NCBI RefSeq assembly: GCF_029784155.1
Contig: NC_073691.1
Coordinates: 52,186,490 to 52,250,489, forward strand
Direction: 5' to 3'
DNA: 64,000 bases
Source of the DNA: Uranotaenia lowii
Lineage: Eukaryota; Arthropoda; Insecta; Diptera; Culicidae
Of the stretch, positions 34,008-46,005 are shown piece after piece. Every line of letters begins with the position of its first letter. Position 1 is the first letter of the stretch. The position numbers and the translations under genes are program-made. A model generated the notes under the pieces. It did no database searches. It worked only from the letters and a program-made list of their open reading frames with translations, and had not been told where the DNA came from.

Positions 34008-34230
34008 GACATCATCCCGACCAGCGGCTTTATAAAATTTTTGGCCAGGAAGCTGCTCAAAATCCATCTTCACGTACATTTCGTCGTCCATGAGGATGAA
34101 TCCGTCGTTCTTCGTTCAAACCTTGTTGTATAACTTCCTTGTTCGACCTTTGGCTACTACATTCTGTTTCAATGTCCGGTTTGGTGGCTTACTGGCCCGG
34201 TAAGATCGTATGCGCTGCCATACGCGGTCC

Positions 34231-36114
34231 AATGGAAAAAAATCGTGACAAAACCGCCGCAAAAGGTTGGAATTTATATAAAAATATAGAATTTTTCTTA
34301 GTTGATGTACTTTTCAATTTTAAATATTTTCAATTACAAATTCACAACAGATATGAATTTTATGGAAATAGCGAAAAAAATTTTGTCTCAATTATTTTTT
34401 CGTTGGTGTAAATTACTTCCGTTAAATTATTTTGATAAAAAAATTAAAATCTTCAAATTGAAGGGTTTAAAATTGTTCATTTCTTATGATAACTTTTAAA
34501 TAATCTCTTATTCAAAATTTCGTGTTTTTTTAAATGCAATTTCCGATTTTTACAGAATGGGGATAGAAAAAAGTGGAACGGAAGGTTTCCTATTAGTAGT
34601 TTGTTTTTGTTTTTCAAGTTCTTTTCAAAATCGAGGCAAATCATGAATTCAAAATCAAAACAAAAATATCATTAGAATAAAAAAGTTTATAAGCTGATAA
34701 AAATAAACAAAATTAGAATTTCAAAATCAGAGTTTTCAATCATATTTACAAAGTCATATAAAATTTCTAAACCAAGCTTTCCAGATTGCCCGGGTTAACC
34801 TGGACTTGCTCGGAAATTTGGCACAAAATTTGGAGAATGTCCGGTCCGGTCAGTTGCCCGGATTTCGTTAAAAAAAAAAGCCCGAATTCATTCCTTTTAT
34901 TTGCTAAATCAGACAAAAAACTCTCAACAGAATTTTAAAATTTGTACTTTCACGTTCAAAACACTTAATTTGCTAAGCGAGTCTTATCAAAATAATAACG
35001 AACGGGTTTTTGGAATAAATTCCAAATCTGCTGATTGTTTTGGATTAGGTAAGTTGGGTAAAGTTTTTATGGGTTGAAAAAAGTTGGGTTGAGTTATTTT
35101 GGGTTGAAAATTTTTGAAATCAATTGCCCGGATTTTGCCAGGTTTTTGGATGAAATTGCCCAGATTTGCCCGGCTCGGAGACCTTTGGGAAAAATTCTGG
35201 CATTGAAAAATCTTAAGCACCAATCTTAATACTATGTTCACTTGTGTCTACAAAGAATTTATGATATTATTGCAAATAAAGAAATGAAGTTCTCAAAATG
35301 AACTACAGCATTAAAATTTTAAAAATCATAACTGAAATTTTGGATCCGACTTGTTATAATTCCGTATCAAATACAGGAACTAAAAACAAATCAAATATAA
35401 AGAAGTAAAGTTTTAAAAAAAAATTCTCTTGATTTCTTCCAGATTCAGCAACAATAAATCGAAATAGAGAATTGTGTGTTAAGAATTTTCAGAACCAAAT
35501 ATGTTCTTATGTTTCAATTTTCCCATCCACACAATAATAATTAAAATTTTAAGGAGAAATCTAGCTCCAGATTTTAAGTAGAAAATCCACTCCACTTCGA
35601 CTCTGAAAAATTGTTTTTCTCAATTGTAATTCATTCAGACTTTACAAAAGAATAGTTAATATCAAAAATGAACTTTTAATTGATTTTTTTAAATTAAACA
35701 TTTTACAAAAAATTAGAAAAAAACGTGTTCATAAAGATAAAAATGATTTTTCACTATTTTCATTGTTCATTTGTTACAAAATTTTCCTATTTAATTCGTT
35801 ACAGTTCGAATAAAATTAAAAATCTAGTATGAGAGCTTGAAATTCAAGCAATAAAAAAACAATGAAAATAATGTTTCAATAGCTTGATACTTCAGAATCT
35901 GAATTGAATCATCTTATTTTAGAAAAAAAAAACCCGATTTAATACACTTAACAGTGGATTTGAGCCTTTCTTTCAGATTCAAAACATATTTGTTTTGCGT
36001 GTTTTAATCCATAACGGTAGAATGTTTACAAAAATCACTTTTGTAAATGATTTTCGTTAAATGAAGCTTTCAAACGGAATAAATTATAGGGGATGAAAAA
36101 AAACTATAGGAGAT
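34231..36114. other. Intronic AT-rich sequence with a hAT-like relic
   Basis: From about 34780 to 35200 the sequence carries the GCCCGGGTTAACC, GTTGCCCGGATTTCG, ATTTGCCAGG and TTCTGGCA words of the family at 11593-12103, but the terminal duplication is no longer readable. The rest is AT-rich with no gene seen. Confidence 0.5.
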
Positions 36115-37375
36115 AAAATTTGTCAAATTTGCCAAATTTGTCAAATTTGTCAAAATGTCAAATTTGCCAATTTTGTCGATTTAATCAATATTGTCAATTT
36201 TATGGATTTTGCTAGTTTTGATAATTTTGTCGATTTTGTCGATTTTATAAGTTTTGTAATTTTTGTTTATTTGATTCAGTTTTGTCAATTTGTTCAATCT
36301 TGTCAATTTTGTCAATTCTGTAAATTTTGTCAAATTTGTCAATTTGATAAATTTTGTCAATTTTGTCAATTATAATAATTTTGTAAAATTTGTCAATCTT
36401 GTCAATTTTGTCAATTCTGTAAATTTTGTCAAATTTGTCAATTTGATAAATTTTGTCAATTTTGTCAATTATAATAATTTTGTAAAATTTGTCAATCTTG
36501 TCAATTTGGTCCAATTTTTAAATTTCGTCGATTCAATCATTATTGTGATTTTGCGATTTCTGTAAATTTTGACGATTTTGTCGATTTAATCAATTTTGTC
36601 ATTTTTTTTAATTTTAACAATTTCTTCAAATTTGTTCAGATTTGTCAATTTTGTCAATCTTGTCAATGTTTACAATTTTCTAAATTTTGTCAATTTGGTC
36701 AATTTTGTCAATCTTCTCAATTGTGACAAACTTGTCAATTTTGTCAATATTGGCAATTTTGTAAATCATGTCAATTTTGTCAATTCTGTCAGTTTTGTAA
36801 ATTTTGTCAATTGTGTCAATATTGTCGATTTTGTCGAAATAGTCAATCTTGTCAATTTTGTCAGTCTTGTCAATCTTGTTAGTTTTGTCTATTTTGTGAA
36901 TTTTGTCAATCTTGTCAATTTTGGCAATTTGGTCATTTTGTCAGTTTTGTCAATTTGGTGAATTTTGTCAGTTTTGCCAATTTGGTCAATTTTGTAAATC
37001 TTGTCTTTTTTGTCAAATTGGTGAATGTTGTCAGTTTTCACATATTGGTCAATTTTGTCAATTTGGTTAATTTTATCACTTTTTTCAATCTTGTCAATTT
37101 TGTAAGTTTGTCAATCTTGTGAATGTTGTCAATTTTGTCAATTGTGTCAATACTGTCGATTTTGTCGAAATTGTCGATATTGTCAATTTTGTCAATTTTG
37201 TCAGTTTTGTCAATTTGGGCAATTTTGTCATTTTGTCGGTTTTGTCAATTTTGTTAATCTTGTCAATTTTGTCAATCTCATCAATTTTGTCAACTTTTTC
37301 AGTTTTGGCGATTTTGTCAATCTTGTCAATTGTGTCAGTTTTGTTAATTTTGTCAATTTAGTTAAATTTGTTCTT
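36115..37375. repeat. 9-bp minisatellite (TTTTGTCAA)n, diverged
   Basis: About 1.26 kb of TTTTGTCAA/TCAATTTTG units, 9 bases with some shifted by one to three, over a hundred copies. A roughly 105-bp higher-order block repeats once (about 36285-36495). Because 9 is a multiple of 3, frames reading NFVNFVNLV stay open on the plus strand and DKIDKIDK on the minus strand; none are genes. The core TTTTGTC is shared with the arrays at 60512-63181 read on the other strand. Confidence 0.92.
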
Positions 37376-37761
37376 GGCGAGCCTGGCCAAAATGGTTAAT
37401 TCGTATTTATGTGCCTTTTCCAAAACAAAAATCCGAAATGCTTCAAACACTACTATGGAGAACTTGGTGGCGCCACTGTTTGGATTGCCTCCCAAGCCGT
37501 TTTTGTCAGACACCAACCCCAACAACAAAACGCAACAATTGCACAGGTTTTTCTATGCGAACGAAAAGCTTTCATTGCGCAACGTTAGATCTGAAGAGAA
37601 AAGGGAACGAAAAGGGAATTTGCCCGAGAGCTTAAAGCTCGAGAGGATTGAGTAGCATTTGTCTAATTAGATTTGCTTCCACGGGCGAAATTCTCTCCTG
37701 TCGTTCGTGCCTAGGAAGAAGCTTCCTGAGTACGAACGGCACGTGAGAAGATGAGAGGATG
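37376..37761. other. GC-richer unique patch in the intron
   Basis: This 385-bp patch is less AT-rich than its neighbours and has no repeat signature. The plus strand is open for 95 codons (37368-37655, with ENLVAPLFGLPPKPF). A palindromic AAGAAGCTTCCT at 37711-37722 is present. It could be a conserved non-coding element or an unrecognised exon; I see no good splice sites. Confidence 0.25.
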
Positions 37762-37769
37762 TGCATACA

Positions 37770-38644
37770 CAGCGTTACCACATATACTGATTTTTCAGTT
37801 ATCATACAGATTTTTTAGAAGTTTAGCAACAAAGAATCTGTGTATACAGATTACAGATAATTGGAAATTCATACAGATTTTATACAGATTCTCGGCAGAG
37901 CCAAAAATTTCAGGATATTTAGAAAAGACTTTGTGTCAATCGATAATAATTCGTTTCAATGGTCCACAGTTCAAGCCAACTTCAATTGTCACATCAGCAA
38001 ATTTGAAAAATGTTCAAGATCAAAAAGCGGAACCGTAACATTACATCGCTTACCACGACAAGCAGGGGTTTGAAAACAGTTTTGTAACCAGTGTTTTTGA
38101 GAATCATATATCAAGATCAGTCTAAATACACGAAATATAACTTTCAAGTTTCAATGCTAGTTTAACACCATTGCCATATTTCAGCGGCTGTCGACATTTT
38201 TCTCGCAGTATACTGTGAATACAACTTAGTCCAGAAAATGGCTTACAAAAGAGATTTTTGTCACAATTTTATAATCCGAATTGATTTTTAAATCGAGGAA
38301 GGACACAGTTCTATTGTATATTTAACGAAAGATATCGACTCAAAACTTTTCATGACCTAATATTGTCCGTTGTGTGAAAGTGTAATTTCTCATAAATTTT
38401 GCACTTGTAGTAATTCGAACAAAGTTAAACCAAAAAGCGATTTACGTGTATCAAAATGACATGATAAACACTGATTTGATAGTCTGCAGTTATCAGGGGC
38501 GTAGTTGAATTTAGTGTGCTACGCATTATAAAAAGGTTAGCGTTAGTATCCGGAATCAAAATTTTAAATACAGATTTTTAAGATTTTATACAGATTAAAA
38601 AGATTTTTTAACCTCGAAATACAGGTTTAAATGTGGCAACGCTG
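37770..38644. mobile_element. hAT-like non-autonomous element (875 bp)
   Basis: The ends CAGCGTTACCACAT and ATGTGGCAACGCTG are near-perfect inverted repeats, flanked by the exact 8-bp duplication TGCATACA (37762-37769 and 38645-38652). Subterminal ATACAGATTTT words recur at both ends. No transposase is present. Open frames at 37751-38038 are incidental. Confidence 0.88.
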
Positions 38645-38652
38645 TGCATACA

Positions 38653-40657
38653 TCGTCCGCGTTTTCCCCTTCTCAGAGCAATCTGTTTCTGAATATAATG
38701 TTGGCCGAAGTTACTATCGCTTTCGTACCATGCAGTGTGGGCATGACCTACTCATCAACGACTTCATTACTTTCGGGGTTGTACCCCTTGGTGAAAACCA
38801 TTTTTAATTTAATAATTCGGAGCTTCGGTTCCGAATTTTTTTGAAATGGTGTGGTTTCAATCTGAACCATTAAAATGAAAAAAAAAAAAAATACAATCTT
38901 TGGCCGGGAAAATTTGAACTGTCGTCTTCCTCTCACGCGGTTTCTGTCACGATGACATCAAACCTGAGTGGGAGTGAAGCCTATCTGTTCTCCCTTCCAC
39001 ACATCGAAAGGACCATAGTTTTAGCTAGCAAGCGCGTATCTATGACGTCACGTATAATTTGACGTCATATATACGATAATCTTGATTTTAGTGATTGCTG
39101 GTTGTGGCTAGCAAGGCCAATTGACACGTTTTTTGGAGTGATGATTTGATGATAATTACTATGAAAATTTAATTTTCAAACTATTTTGTTATTTTTTCTT
39201 TCTTTTATAGACCGAAGAAGAAAAAAAACAAATTTTTCAAGATAAAAATCATTTTTATTGTACTGCCCAGTTTCGCAAAAACATGCAAAAAAGTTTACAA
39301 AAAATCACACCAATACACACAAATACACAGACATCGTCTGAACTCGACGAGCTGATTCGATAGGTACCTATAAAGGTATATCTAAGACCCATAATTAATG
39401 ATCTCCCAAATCGACCGATAACTATACCTTTCTGAAAGAAAGGCAAAAAACATATATTTAAAAGTTGAAGAAACGAAACAAGAATTGATAATGATGGTAC
39501 GATATTTTCAAACAACGTTAGAATTACTTAAAAAATTATATCAGGATTTGACAATCAGTTTCAAATTCATAACACTCATTTACAAACAATTTTCTCAAAT
39601 GCTTGATTTTTCTAACGTTTATTTTCAAAATGAGAATCATTTAAAAAAAATTGTGAGTTTGGTGCTGATATAAAGAAGTTCAGGAAAAAATATAATAGAC
39701 TACCAGATATCTATACAAATTGCTAAAATCCATCAGCTCTTGTTTTCGAGATATCATTTGAATAAAAGTAAAAGTTGATTTAATAAAATTGTGTCCTTTG
39801 TGGGCAAACTGCAAAATATTTAAAACATTTTTTTAAAAGCCTGTTTTTTTTTTTAAACCAGAATATCTAAGCAACATCTGAGTCCTTGATTGAATGCAGG
39901 ATTATAAAAAAATTTAAAATCAGTTTTTATTTTCCATGTTGGTTAGTTAGTTTGTCTGTTATCAGTGATTGATTTCACTCAACATTGACTATTTTAAAAA
40001 CTTCTTAACGTCATATAACCAAAACTAGAAGTAATACAAAAAATCTGACATATGATTCTAATTAAGGAAATCTTCATAAATTTTCCAAAATTAGTTATTT
40101 CAACATAGGCAACAAATTGACCAACAATAAATTTTTACACATTATCATCAATAACAATAGTTTATAGTTTGAATTTTTGAAAACTGTTTTCTACATTTGA
40201 AAGCCTACTTTTTGAGTATCAAATAGGCAAAATTTTGTGTGTATTTGGATTTTTTTCTGTTAGTAAAAATGTTATTTCAAAATCCTGAAAAATTTATATT
40301 GTCTAAGGCTCGCAAACAAACAGCTCTTCTGATGATACCAAAAAGCATCTAGAAGCAAACGGGTTGTTGAAAGTGAAAGAACAACTTTTTTTCTTCGTAT
40401 ATATATATATATTTATAGTGCTATTTTCATAGTCATTTAGTGATAAATATTTAAAAAATAATGACATTTTTCAAGAGTAAGTCCGTATTGGACAAATGGA
40501 TAGGAACCCTACCAAATGATTAACTTTGAAGAAAAAGTAAAATGAAAATACTAAGAGGGCCTAAAGGAATGTGTGAAGGTAAAATTTCATTTGTATTTTG
40601 CAGCTCAAACTATTTAGCAATTAATTTTATTTTTGCCCCTAAATGTATGCACCAAAA
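38653..40657. other. Intronic AT-rich sequence
   Basis: No gene recognised. A degenerate tRNA-like patch on the minus strand lies at about 38905-38980. GACGTCA-type words repeat at 39041-39066 (TGACGTCACG, TGACGTCATA). A short AT microsatellite is at about 40400-40415. Confidence 0.3.
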
Positions 40658-40659
40658 TA

Positions 40660-41879
40660 GGGGAGATAAGGGCATAACGAGCACCCAGGGCATAATAAGG
40701 CACTCCTTTTTTTCTACGAAAGTACGTATTTTCATAAACAAATATTCATGAGGATTTGTTTCGTACTTCCGATAGCAATAATTTTTCACCAAAAAAGAAA
40801 AATCCTTTTTATCTTTACAGAAATATTAAATAATAACCAGCTAGGTTCTCAAGAGACGAAAATATTATAATTTTTGAGCACCACCAAATAAGCTTTTATG
40901 ACAATTAAATCATCTTGATCTGAAATGTACCCACTGCAACACGATTTACTCATTGTTTCTCAATTTTCACCATTATAAAATTTTTGATTTTTCACTTTAA
41001 ACAATTTTAAAAGACGTTTTTACTTAAACTTGTTGACCTGAGGCGAACAGAGCACTTTTAATCAGGGCAAGATGAGCAATATCTGCCGTATAATCTAGCA
41101 GCGAATTCAACTCGATGAAGTCAACTGAATAATAGAGCTACAGCTTGACTTCTTTCATCTGACGATTTGGCCTATTGGTTAAGGTGTCGGAGAAGTAATC
41201 AGTAGACCCGAGTTCAATCCCTGTTCGGAGGGATTTTTTTTCACATAACATTCATGATTGATTTTTTTGATTGTTACATCAGCATCATCCGTCAAACAAA
41301 ACACCAGAAACATAATGTATGAGCATGTGTTAATTTTTGAATTCTACAAACAGAGCTAGATTATTTTGACCTAGATTATTTTGCTTTGTTTGATGAATCT
41401 ACGCCTCACCGTTTAGTGCAAAATGCATCGATCATGAATGATAAATGAAAAATAAAACACCTTGACCAGGAATCGATTTCGAGTCTACTGATTACCTCTC
41501 AGACACCTTAACCAATCGGCCAAATCGCCAGATGAAACAAGTCAAGCTGTAGTTATAGTATTCTGTTGACTTCTCCGAATTGAATTCGTTGCCGGATTCC
41601 CCGACAGAAAACGCTCATCTTGCCCCGAAAAATTGTGCTTATACTGCCCCATTGGGGTTCTCATTATACCCCTACAGTGACTAGTTTTCAGCTTTCGGCA
41701 AAAATTTTAAAATGCATCTTTGAACGTTTTTATCTACTTTTTCAAGTTTCATCCAATTAGGCAATAGACTATTTGAGTGTCTGAACAGGAAACAATGATG
41801 TAATTCGCATATTATTACTGTATTCTCTATGGTTAAATAAGAGTTTTCCTTAAGGTGGCCATTATGCCCCTATCTCCCC
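40660..41879. mobile_element. TA-flanked foldback element with inverted tRNA-like arms (1220 bp)
   Basis: The ends GGGGAGATAAGGGCATAA and TTATGCCCCTATCTCCCC are inverted repeats flanked by TA (40658-40659 and 41880-41881). GGGCATAATAAGG/CTTATACTGCCC words follow inside each end. A second inverted pair of about 130 bp lies near 41098-41235 and 41462-41592, and each arm contains a tRNA-like sequence (box A TGGCCTATTGGTTAAGG at 41167, box B GAGTTCAATCC at 41210). No protein is encoded. It fits a Tc1/mariner-type MITE that picked up a tRNA-like core. Confidence 0.8.
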
Positions 41880-41881
41880 TA

Positions 41882-43442
41882 GTTATTTTTGCGATTACAA
41901 AAGTTTTTAAAAGAAAACGTTTAGAAGCAAGTTAAATTTATAAACTAGCATTTGTAAATATTATGAAGGTGTTTTGTATCCTTTATTTTATGATCAAGAA
42001 AACTCGTAAAAACCGTTGAAAATAGAGACTGACAAATGTTACCCCAAAGCATCAGGTTCAAAACAGATACGAAATCGATTTTTAAATCAAATTTAAAGTA
42101 GCCTTATAAATTTTTGCAACCATGTTTTACGTTTATAGGAGTCCACTAGGTACTGGTTTTAAAACTATCAAACATGTGACATTCCCCATAACAGAAGAAA
42201 ATAATCGAAAAATATTGAAAAAAGTGATCAATATTACCCCGGACCCCAAATCTACTAGTATACAATCAGCTAGACATCAATAACATAGATAGAATTTATG
42301 GAATAACGAAGTTACTGAATTTCTATAACTTTGAGCGTTAAATCTTGAATTTACCCGATTTTAATAGATTTTTTTAATCAAATCCATCAAGTCGTTGACC
42401 GGATTAAGGATGACATAATTCATCGCAATAATTAAAATTCTTAGAATTTCTCCGTTTCGAATTTTTCTCCTTCATTGGCTTAGCTTAGCAGTTTTGGCGA
42501 ACAAAAAACTTTCGGATATTCATCCTAAATAATCCGGGATACATTAATACACAGCCACTTCGGATTAGGTGATGATGAAGCTTATCTGTTTTGAACGGCG
42601 AAGTATTTTTTCCTCTTCTCTCGATTCTTCCGGTTTATAAAATTAACAGGATACTTTAATCCGCCCCGGTCCGGAATGGAAATGTGACGTTTGCTGCCCG
42701 TTGCAACTTCTTCTTCTGGGTTCTGATTCTCGTCGATGGCAAGCGGAGAGGCCGGCATTGATAAGCTTGGTGGGCAACGTTCCGGGAAGATGTTCGCCGA
42801 CAGATGGCTTTTCCTAACAAAATATGGCGTTGATTCTCTCTCTCTCTTGGCTGTTTTATGATGGCGGACCGGATGGTCGTGCGGAATGTGGAAGTTTATG
42901 AGATAATGGAGCTGTTAAAAGTTGGCGAAAATTGAGTGCCACAAGTGGAACGGGTATGGATGGAATGTTGTTAATATATTTTTTTTTTATTAAAGAAGGA
43001 ACTGCGCTCTGGGAGGAAGTTTCATGTTTATGTACTCGATACAGCTCAGATTGTTCGGTGGATGAAAATTCGGAGAAAATAGATATGAATGGCTTTGAAG
43101 TAACGGGTCTGAAGGACTACGTTTAAGTTATACGATAAGAAAGTCCTCGAGCGACGACGCTGAGATTATGCAAACATTTTGAGCACTGACATTGAGCTAA
43201 GCCAGAGGTTTGCAACCTGCCGCCCTTGTGGTATGAAGATTCGCATCTTGATTGAAATACTCTTAAATTTACTAGAATTACGCACTAAACGATTTTCGTC
43301 AAAATATCTCGTAATTTATGAGTAAACGGTCAATACAATAAATGGGAATGGATTGCACAGAACAATTTGATGTTTGAGAAAAAAAAGTTTAAGAGGTTGT
43401 CTATTATTCATGACCGCAAGTTTAACGTAGAATTACTATAGA
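41882..43442. other. Intronic sequence with a GC-rich open patch
   Basis: From 41882 to 42540 it is plain AT-rich DNA. At 42585-42915 a GC-richer patch is free of stops on the minus strand for about 110 codons (see separate entry). A sequence CAGAGGTTTGCAACC at 43203-43217 resembles the CAGGGGTCGGCAACC end of some hAT elements, without a visible partner. Confidence 0.3.
42585..42915 (-). other. Unexplained 110-codon open stretch in the receptor intron
   Basis: The frame on the same strand as the receptor reads from just after a TAA near 42916 to a TAA at 42585. It passes KTAKRERESTPYFVRKSH and, from an internal ATG at 42758, MPASPLAIDENQNPEEEVAT, later ISIPDRGGLKYPVNF. It is GC-rich in an AT-rich intron, so random stops are less likely and the openness may be chance. 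I do not recognise the protein. A nested small gene, an alternative exon or a conserved regulatory block are all possible. Confidence 0.25.
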
Positions 43443-43450
43443 CTGTCTTT

Positions 43451-44634
43451 TAGAGATGTACCGAATAGTGGTATTCGTCAAACGGCCGAATACCGAATAT
43501 TGACCTTTTCAACTATTCGGCCAAACGAATATTCGTCCGATTATTCGGTCGAATATCATGTTGAGTTTTCAATAGAAATACTTCTATTTCTACTGCTATT
43601 TCTAATAGAAAACTTCTATTTCTGGTATCTTAATGTCCCTCATCTTTTTAAGTCCATTATTTCCAACTAAATGTATCAGATCTTTTTTAAGTAGAGGTCT
43701 CTTTGATTTTCAAAATGTCACCAACAGCTGAAAGGACATCAGATGATTTGTCGCTTCTAGGACGTAAAATCCAGTGAAACCTGGGACAAAACATGTCAAA
43801 ACAGGCGTTAAGCTATTTGAAATTGCTTTTTTATGTTGAATCAGATGAATGTCCAATTTTTGCTAGATGTCATCAAGCTGGTTGTCAAAAAGAACGATAA
43901 TCTTCATCCTTATGCATAAAATACTTTTTTTTCCACACGGCCGATTTTCCTAAAAACTTGTAATAAAAAAAGGGAAAATCTGAACAGTAACTAAGCATTA
44001 TTCTAAAACATACAAGGAAATAAGAAATAAAATTACTTGAAATTTAAAGTTGTAATCGAATTACAACATCAGTGTTCAAATATGTAGTATCTAACGAATA
44101 AACTTACTCTAAAAAATCGTTTGTAAAGGAAAATTTAAAAAAAATCAAGGAGATATTTTTTTTTTTTTTATTTAGCAAAAAATCTCAATAAATCCGTGTA
44201 AAATTCGGAAAGTTTAAAAAATATGAGGCCATCCCGGTCAGATTTATTTTTTCTCGAATTATTTATTTGGTTTATGGGCAAGCCAGGATATAGCAAGAAA
44301 ACTAGGAATAAACGATAATCAAAGAATAAAGCTGTCTACAGTGAAACATACACGGATACATTTAGAATGCTTAACTGAAAACATTTTTTGATGTGAAAGT
44401 TTTTGATGATTTTGAAGGTTTTTCGACATTAACTTTAGTTCTTTGATAAATTATCCAACGACAGTTGAAAAATTTGAAAAGTCTGTTTTTGTACAAATTT
44501 TAAATAATAAATATTCGGCCTATTCGGCCGAATACTTAGCTCAACTATTCGGTGAGCCGAATATTCGGCTTAACGGTTTTTTGGCGATATTCGGCGCCGA
44601 ATATTCGGCCGACCGAATATTCGGTACATCTCTA
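43451..44634. mobile_element. hAT-like element built on TATTCGGCCGAATA words (1184 bp)
   Basis: It starts TAGAGATGTACCGAATA and ends TATTCGGTACATCTCTA, flanked by an exact 8-bp duplication CTGTCTTT (43443-43450 and 44635-44642). Both subterminal regions (43460-43560 and 44512-44620) are packed with ATTCGGCCGAAT-type palindromic words, likely transposase-binding repeats. No transposase is encoded. The frame at 44443-44682 is a translation of the repeats. Confidence 0.9.
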
Positions 44635-44642
44635 CTGTCTTT

Positions 44643-45814
44643 ATTCGATGTATTTCTTAAAAGCAGTCAGCAAATTGAGTAATTTTTAGTAAAAGTATTG
44701 AAAGTATTCGGGTCAGCAAGGCAAACCAGCAAGGTATTATTCCTTTTTAAATCCAATTTTAGAGAATCATTTTTGAACAAATGAAAATTCAAAAATGTAT
44801 ATTTTGGTTTATTTTAAGTTGTTTTTCTTTCCTCTGAAAAATCCAAAAAGTAATTGAAGCTCAACTCGATTAACATTGGCACAACATATAGATACGTAAG
44901 CAAACGTAAGCCTATTTGATCAAAAGTTGACGGAAACCTTGCGTAAATCGTTTGAATTTTTTGTCAAATATTTGTTTTTAGTATGAATTGTAACAATAAC
45001 CAATTTTGAAACATTTTCGCAAAATGTTAGTTAAAAATTGATTGGTCATATAAAGATTTCAGTAAAACCCGTCTAAAAACAGGCGTTGGGACTGGGTTTT
45101 AGCGGATTGGTTTAATGAATCAATGCCATAATTCCAATTTGTAATTTTTTCTAAAGCGATTGAAATAGTGTGCATATTGTGTCATATTGTTATTCTACTT
45201 CTTGAAACGTTCATGAACATAAAAACACTATATATTGAAAACTATCGTTGGGATTCGGCGAATTTTCGGCCAATAAAAAATAACGAAAGGTTTTTTAGGT
45301 GAAATTTCGACAGAGTAGCTTAAGCTTAAGCCCCAGCTTCGAATCGATATGATTTTTTCATGGAAATTCGTTTTAAAACCATCATTTAAATTGTTTTCGT
45401 CGCAGTTATTGAACACCATGATTTTAATATTGAACAGGTTTTAATGATTGAACTAATTTGTACAATGTTTAGAAAATACAGATATTGAAGGTTGCTACTC
45501 TTCCAGAAATCATCTCAAAAGACAAATTTTTGAAACTAGTCATTACATTACCAAATAATTTTATTTGCCCTTTAACAAAATTTCTTCCCAATCAAGAAAA
45601 AGTTGTTTTCTTTATCCAGCATAAAAAACTAAGGTCAAATTTAAACATATATTCTTGTATTGGAGATTGTGGGTTTAAGAATCCGAAGGTCTTAATGATA
45701 ATATGAAGAAGCTTCAACAATTGCACAACAATTTTTGTTTAATTTTTCTACTGTATATAATTTTTTTTAATTGGTTTCTGTTTTACTGGTGTTCAATATC
45801 TGGTATCTGTTTTA
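44643..45814. other. Intronic AT-rich sequence
   Basis: No gene or clear repeat seen. Short open frames at 45228-45419 and 45485-45706 are AT-rich and unlike known proteins. Confidence 0.35.
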
Positions 45815-46005
45815 GAGGTTCGGACATTCGGCCGAAGGCCGATAGTTCGAAAGATATTAGGCCGAAGGTCGCTAGGCTGAGTGGGTTAAAAGGCCAAAGG
45901 ATATTCGGCCGAATAGGACAATAGGCCGAATGGGACATTAGGCCGAAGGTTATTTGGCCGAATATTATAAGGCCGAATGGTCCTTAGGCCGAATGGCTTG
46001 GTGAC
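45815..46005. repeat. Degenerate short repeat, AGGCCGAAtgg units
   Basis: About a dozen AGGCCGAA/CGGCCGAA words with variable spacers (for example ATTAGGCCGAAGG, TATTTGGCCGAATA) fill 190 bases. The motif is close to the CGGCCGAAT word of the hAT-like element at 43451-44634, and the array may derive from the subterminal repeats of such an element. Confidence 0.75.

Larger units (their letters stand above)
32273..34230 (-). pseudogene. Second DD37E transposase relic, split by three insertions
   Basis: On the minus strand an N-terminal part (VWQRIRSYRASKPPNRTLKQ, then the first catalytic Asp in FILMDDEMYVKMDFEQLPGQ) lies at about 34230-34020. It continues across a hAT-like insertion (33620-34007) as AAGRDDV then PVKFKFVFAKKFA. 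After a minisatellite and a MITE it resumes at 32690 (LQLRTQNPGFVTNKTMDSKM). The C-terminal part at 32570-32273 keeps the second Asp in FWPDLASCHYSKELLKRY, but the LRPIE motif has decayed. An internal TGA and the insertions leave it inactive. Inverted termini were not found. It is a relative of the copy at 2200-3753. Confidence 0.75.

Noticed and set aside
36181..37399. Several 62-121 residue frames of NFVNFVNL and DKIDKIDK
   Set aside because: They derive from the (TTTTGTCAA)n minisatellite and have no independent coding signal.
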